This document shows, piece by piece, positions 21,336 to 21,338 of a stretch of DNA of 21,338 bases (within the stretch, counting starts at the first letter, position 1; the number at the start of each line of letters is the position of its first letter). The notes beneath the pieces are model-generated. The model worked only from the letters and a program-made list of their open reading frames with translations. It was not told the DNA's origin and ran no database searches. The DNA is from Robinsoniella peoriensis. GTDB lineage: Bacteria; Bacillota; Clostridia; Lachnospirales; Lachnospiraceae. Where the stretch lies: assembly GCF_042680125.1 (NCBI RefSeq), contig NZ_JBHTNY010000074.1; one strand, given 5' to 3'. The translations under genes and the position numbers were made by a program.

Positions 21336-21338
21336 ATG
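21336..21338 (+). CDS. Start codon of a gene that runs off the window (partial)
   Basis: The last three bases are ATG, with AAAGGAG (21321-21327) 8 nt before it, a good ribosome site. Nothing of the protein is visible. It could be a transposase or a cas gene. Confidence 0.4.

Overview
The window looks like a chromosomal segment of a spore-forming, gut-type Clostridia, most likely Lachnospiraceae. The evidence is moderately AT-rich Gram-positive DNA, strong AGGAGG ribosome sites, lipoprotein solute-binding proteins, a dipicolinate synthase operon (a spore marker) and plant-polysaccharide gene clusters. Genus cannot be fixed from the sequence alone.

Layout. (1) 1-419: the tail of an upstream reading frame, a terminator, and a 15-bp tandem repeat whose units carry AGGAGG. 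(2) 420-8783: a carbohydrate locus with a YesM-type sensor kinase, a YesN-type AraC response regulator, a lipoprotein sugar-binding protein, two ABC permeases and a cytoplasmic GH78-like alpha-L-rhamnosidase, closed by a strong terminator. (3) 8806-12273: a sporulation operon, dpaA-dpaB-asnB, preceded by a mother-cell-sigma-like -10 element. (4) 12371-12532: a single tRNA-Trp(CCA) with its own promoter and terminator. (5) 12556-19635: a second carbohydrate locus with a divergent AraC/cupin regulator, a GH127 beta-L-arabinofuranosidase-like enzyme, a long YtcQ/LplA-type binding lipoprotein and two LplB/LplC-type permeases. (6) 19636-21338: a relic of a group II intron reverse transcriptase, a leader-like stretch, a CRISPR array of 16 identical 30-nt repeats with 15 spacers, and a start codon at the very edge.

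How the genes work together. Each carbohydrate locus pairs its own regulator with an importer and a signal-less, hence probably intracellular, glycosidase. The logic resembles the Bacillus subtilis yes/yte rhamnogalacturonan systems: short rhamnose- or arabinose-containing oligosaccharides are captured outside, imported and trimmed inside. Neither locus encodes an ABC ATPase, so a shared MsmX/MsmK-type ATPase elsewhere is expected. Both loci place an RNA hairpin between the binding-protein gene and the permease genes, which would let the binding protein be made in excess. The spore operon supplies dipicolinic acid and, perhaps, asparagine or an amidated product during sporulation.

No clearly new multi-gene system is visible. 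The most unusual items are the Shine-Dalgarno-bearing minisatellite before the kinase gene, the short and divergent tRNA-Trp, and the clean CRISPR array without cas genes in view, lying beside an intron relic and a small unexplained ORF.
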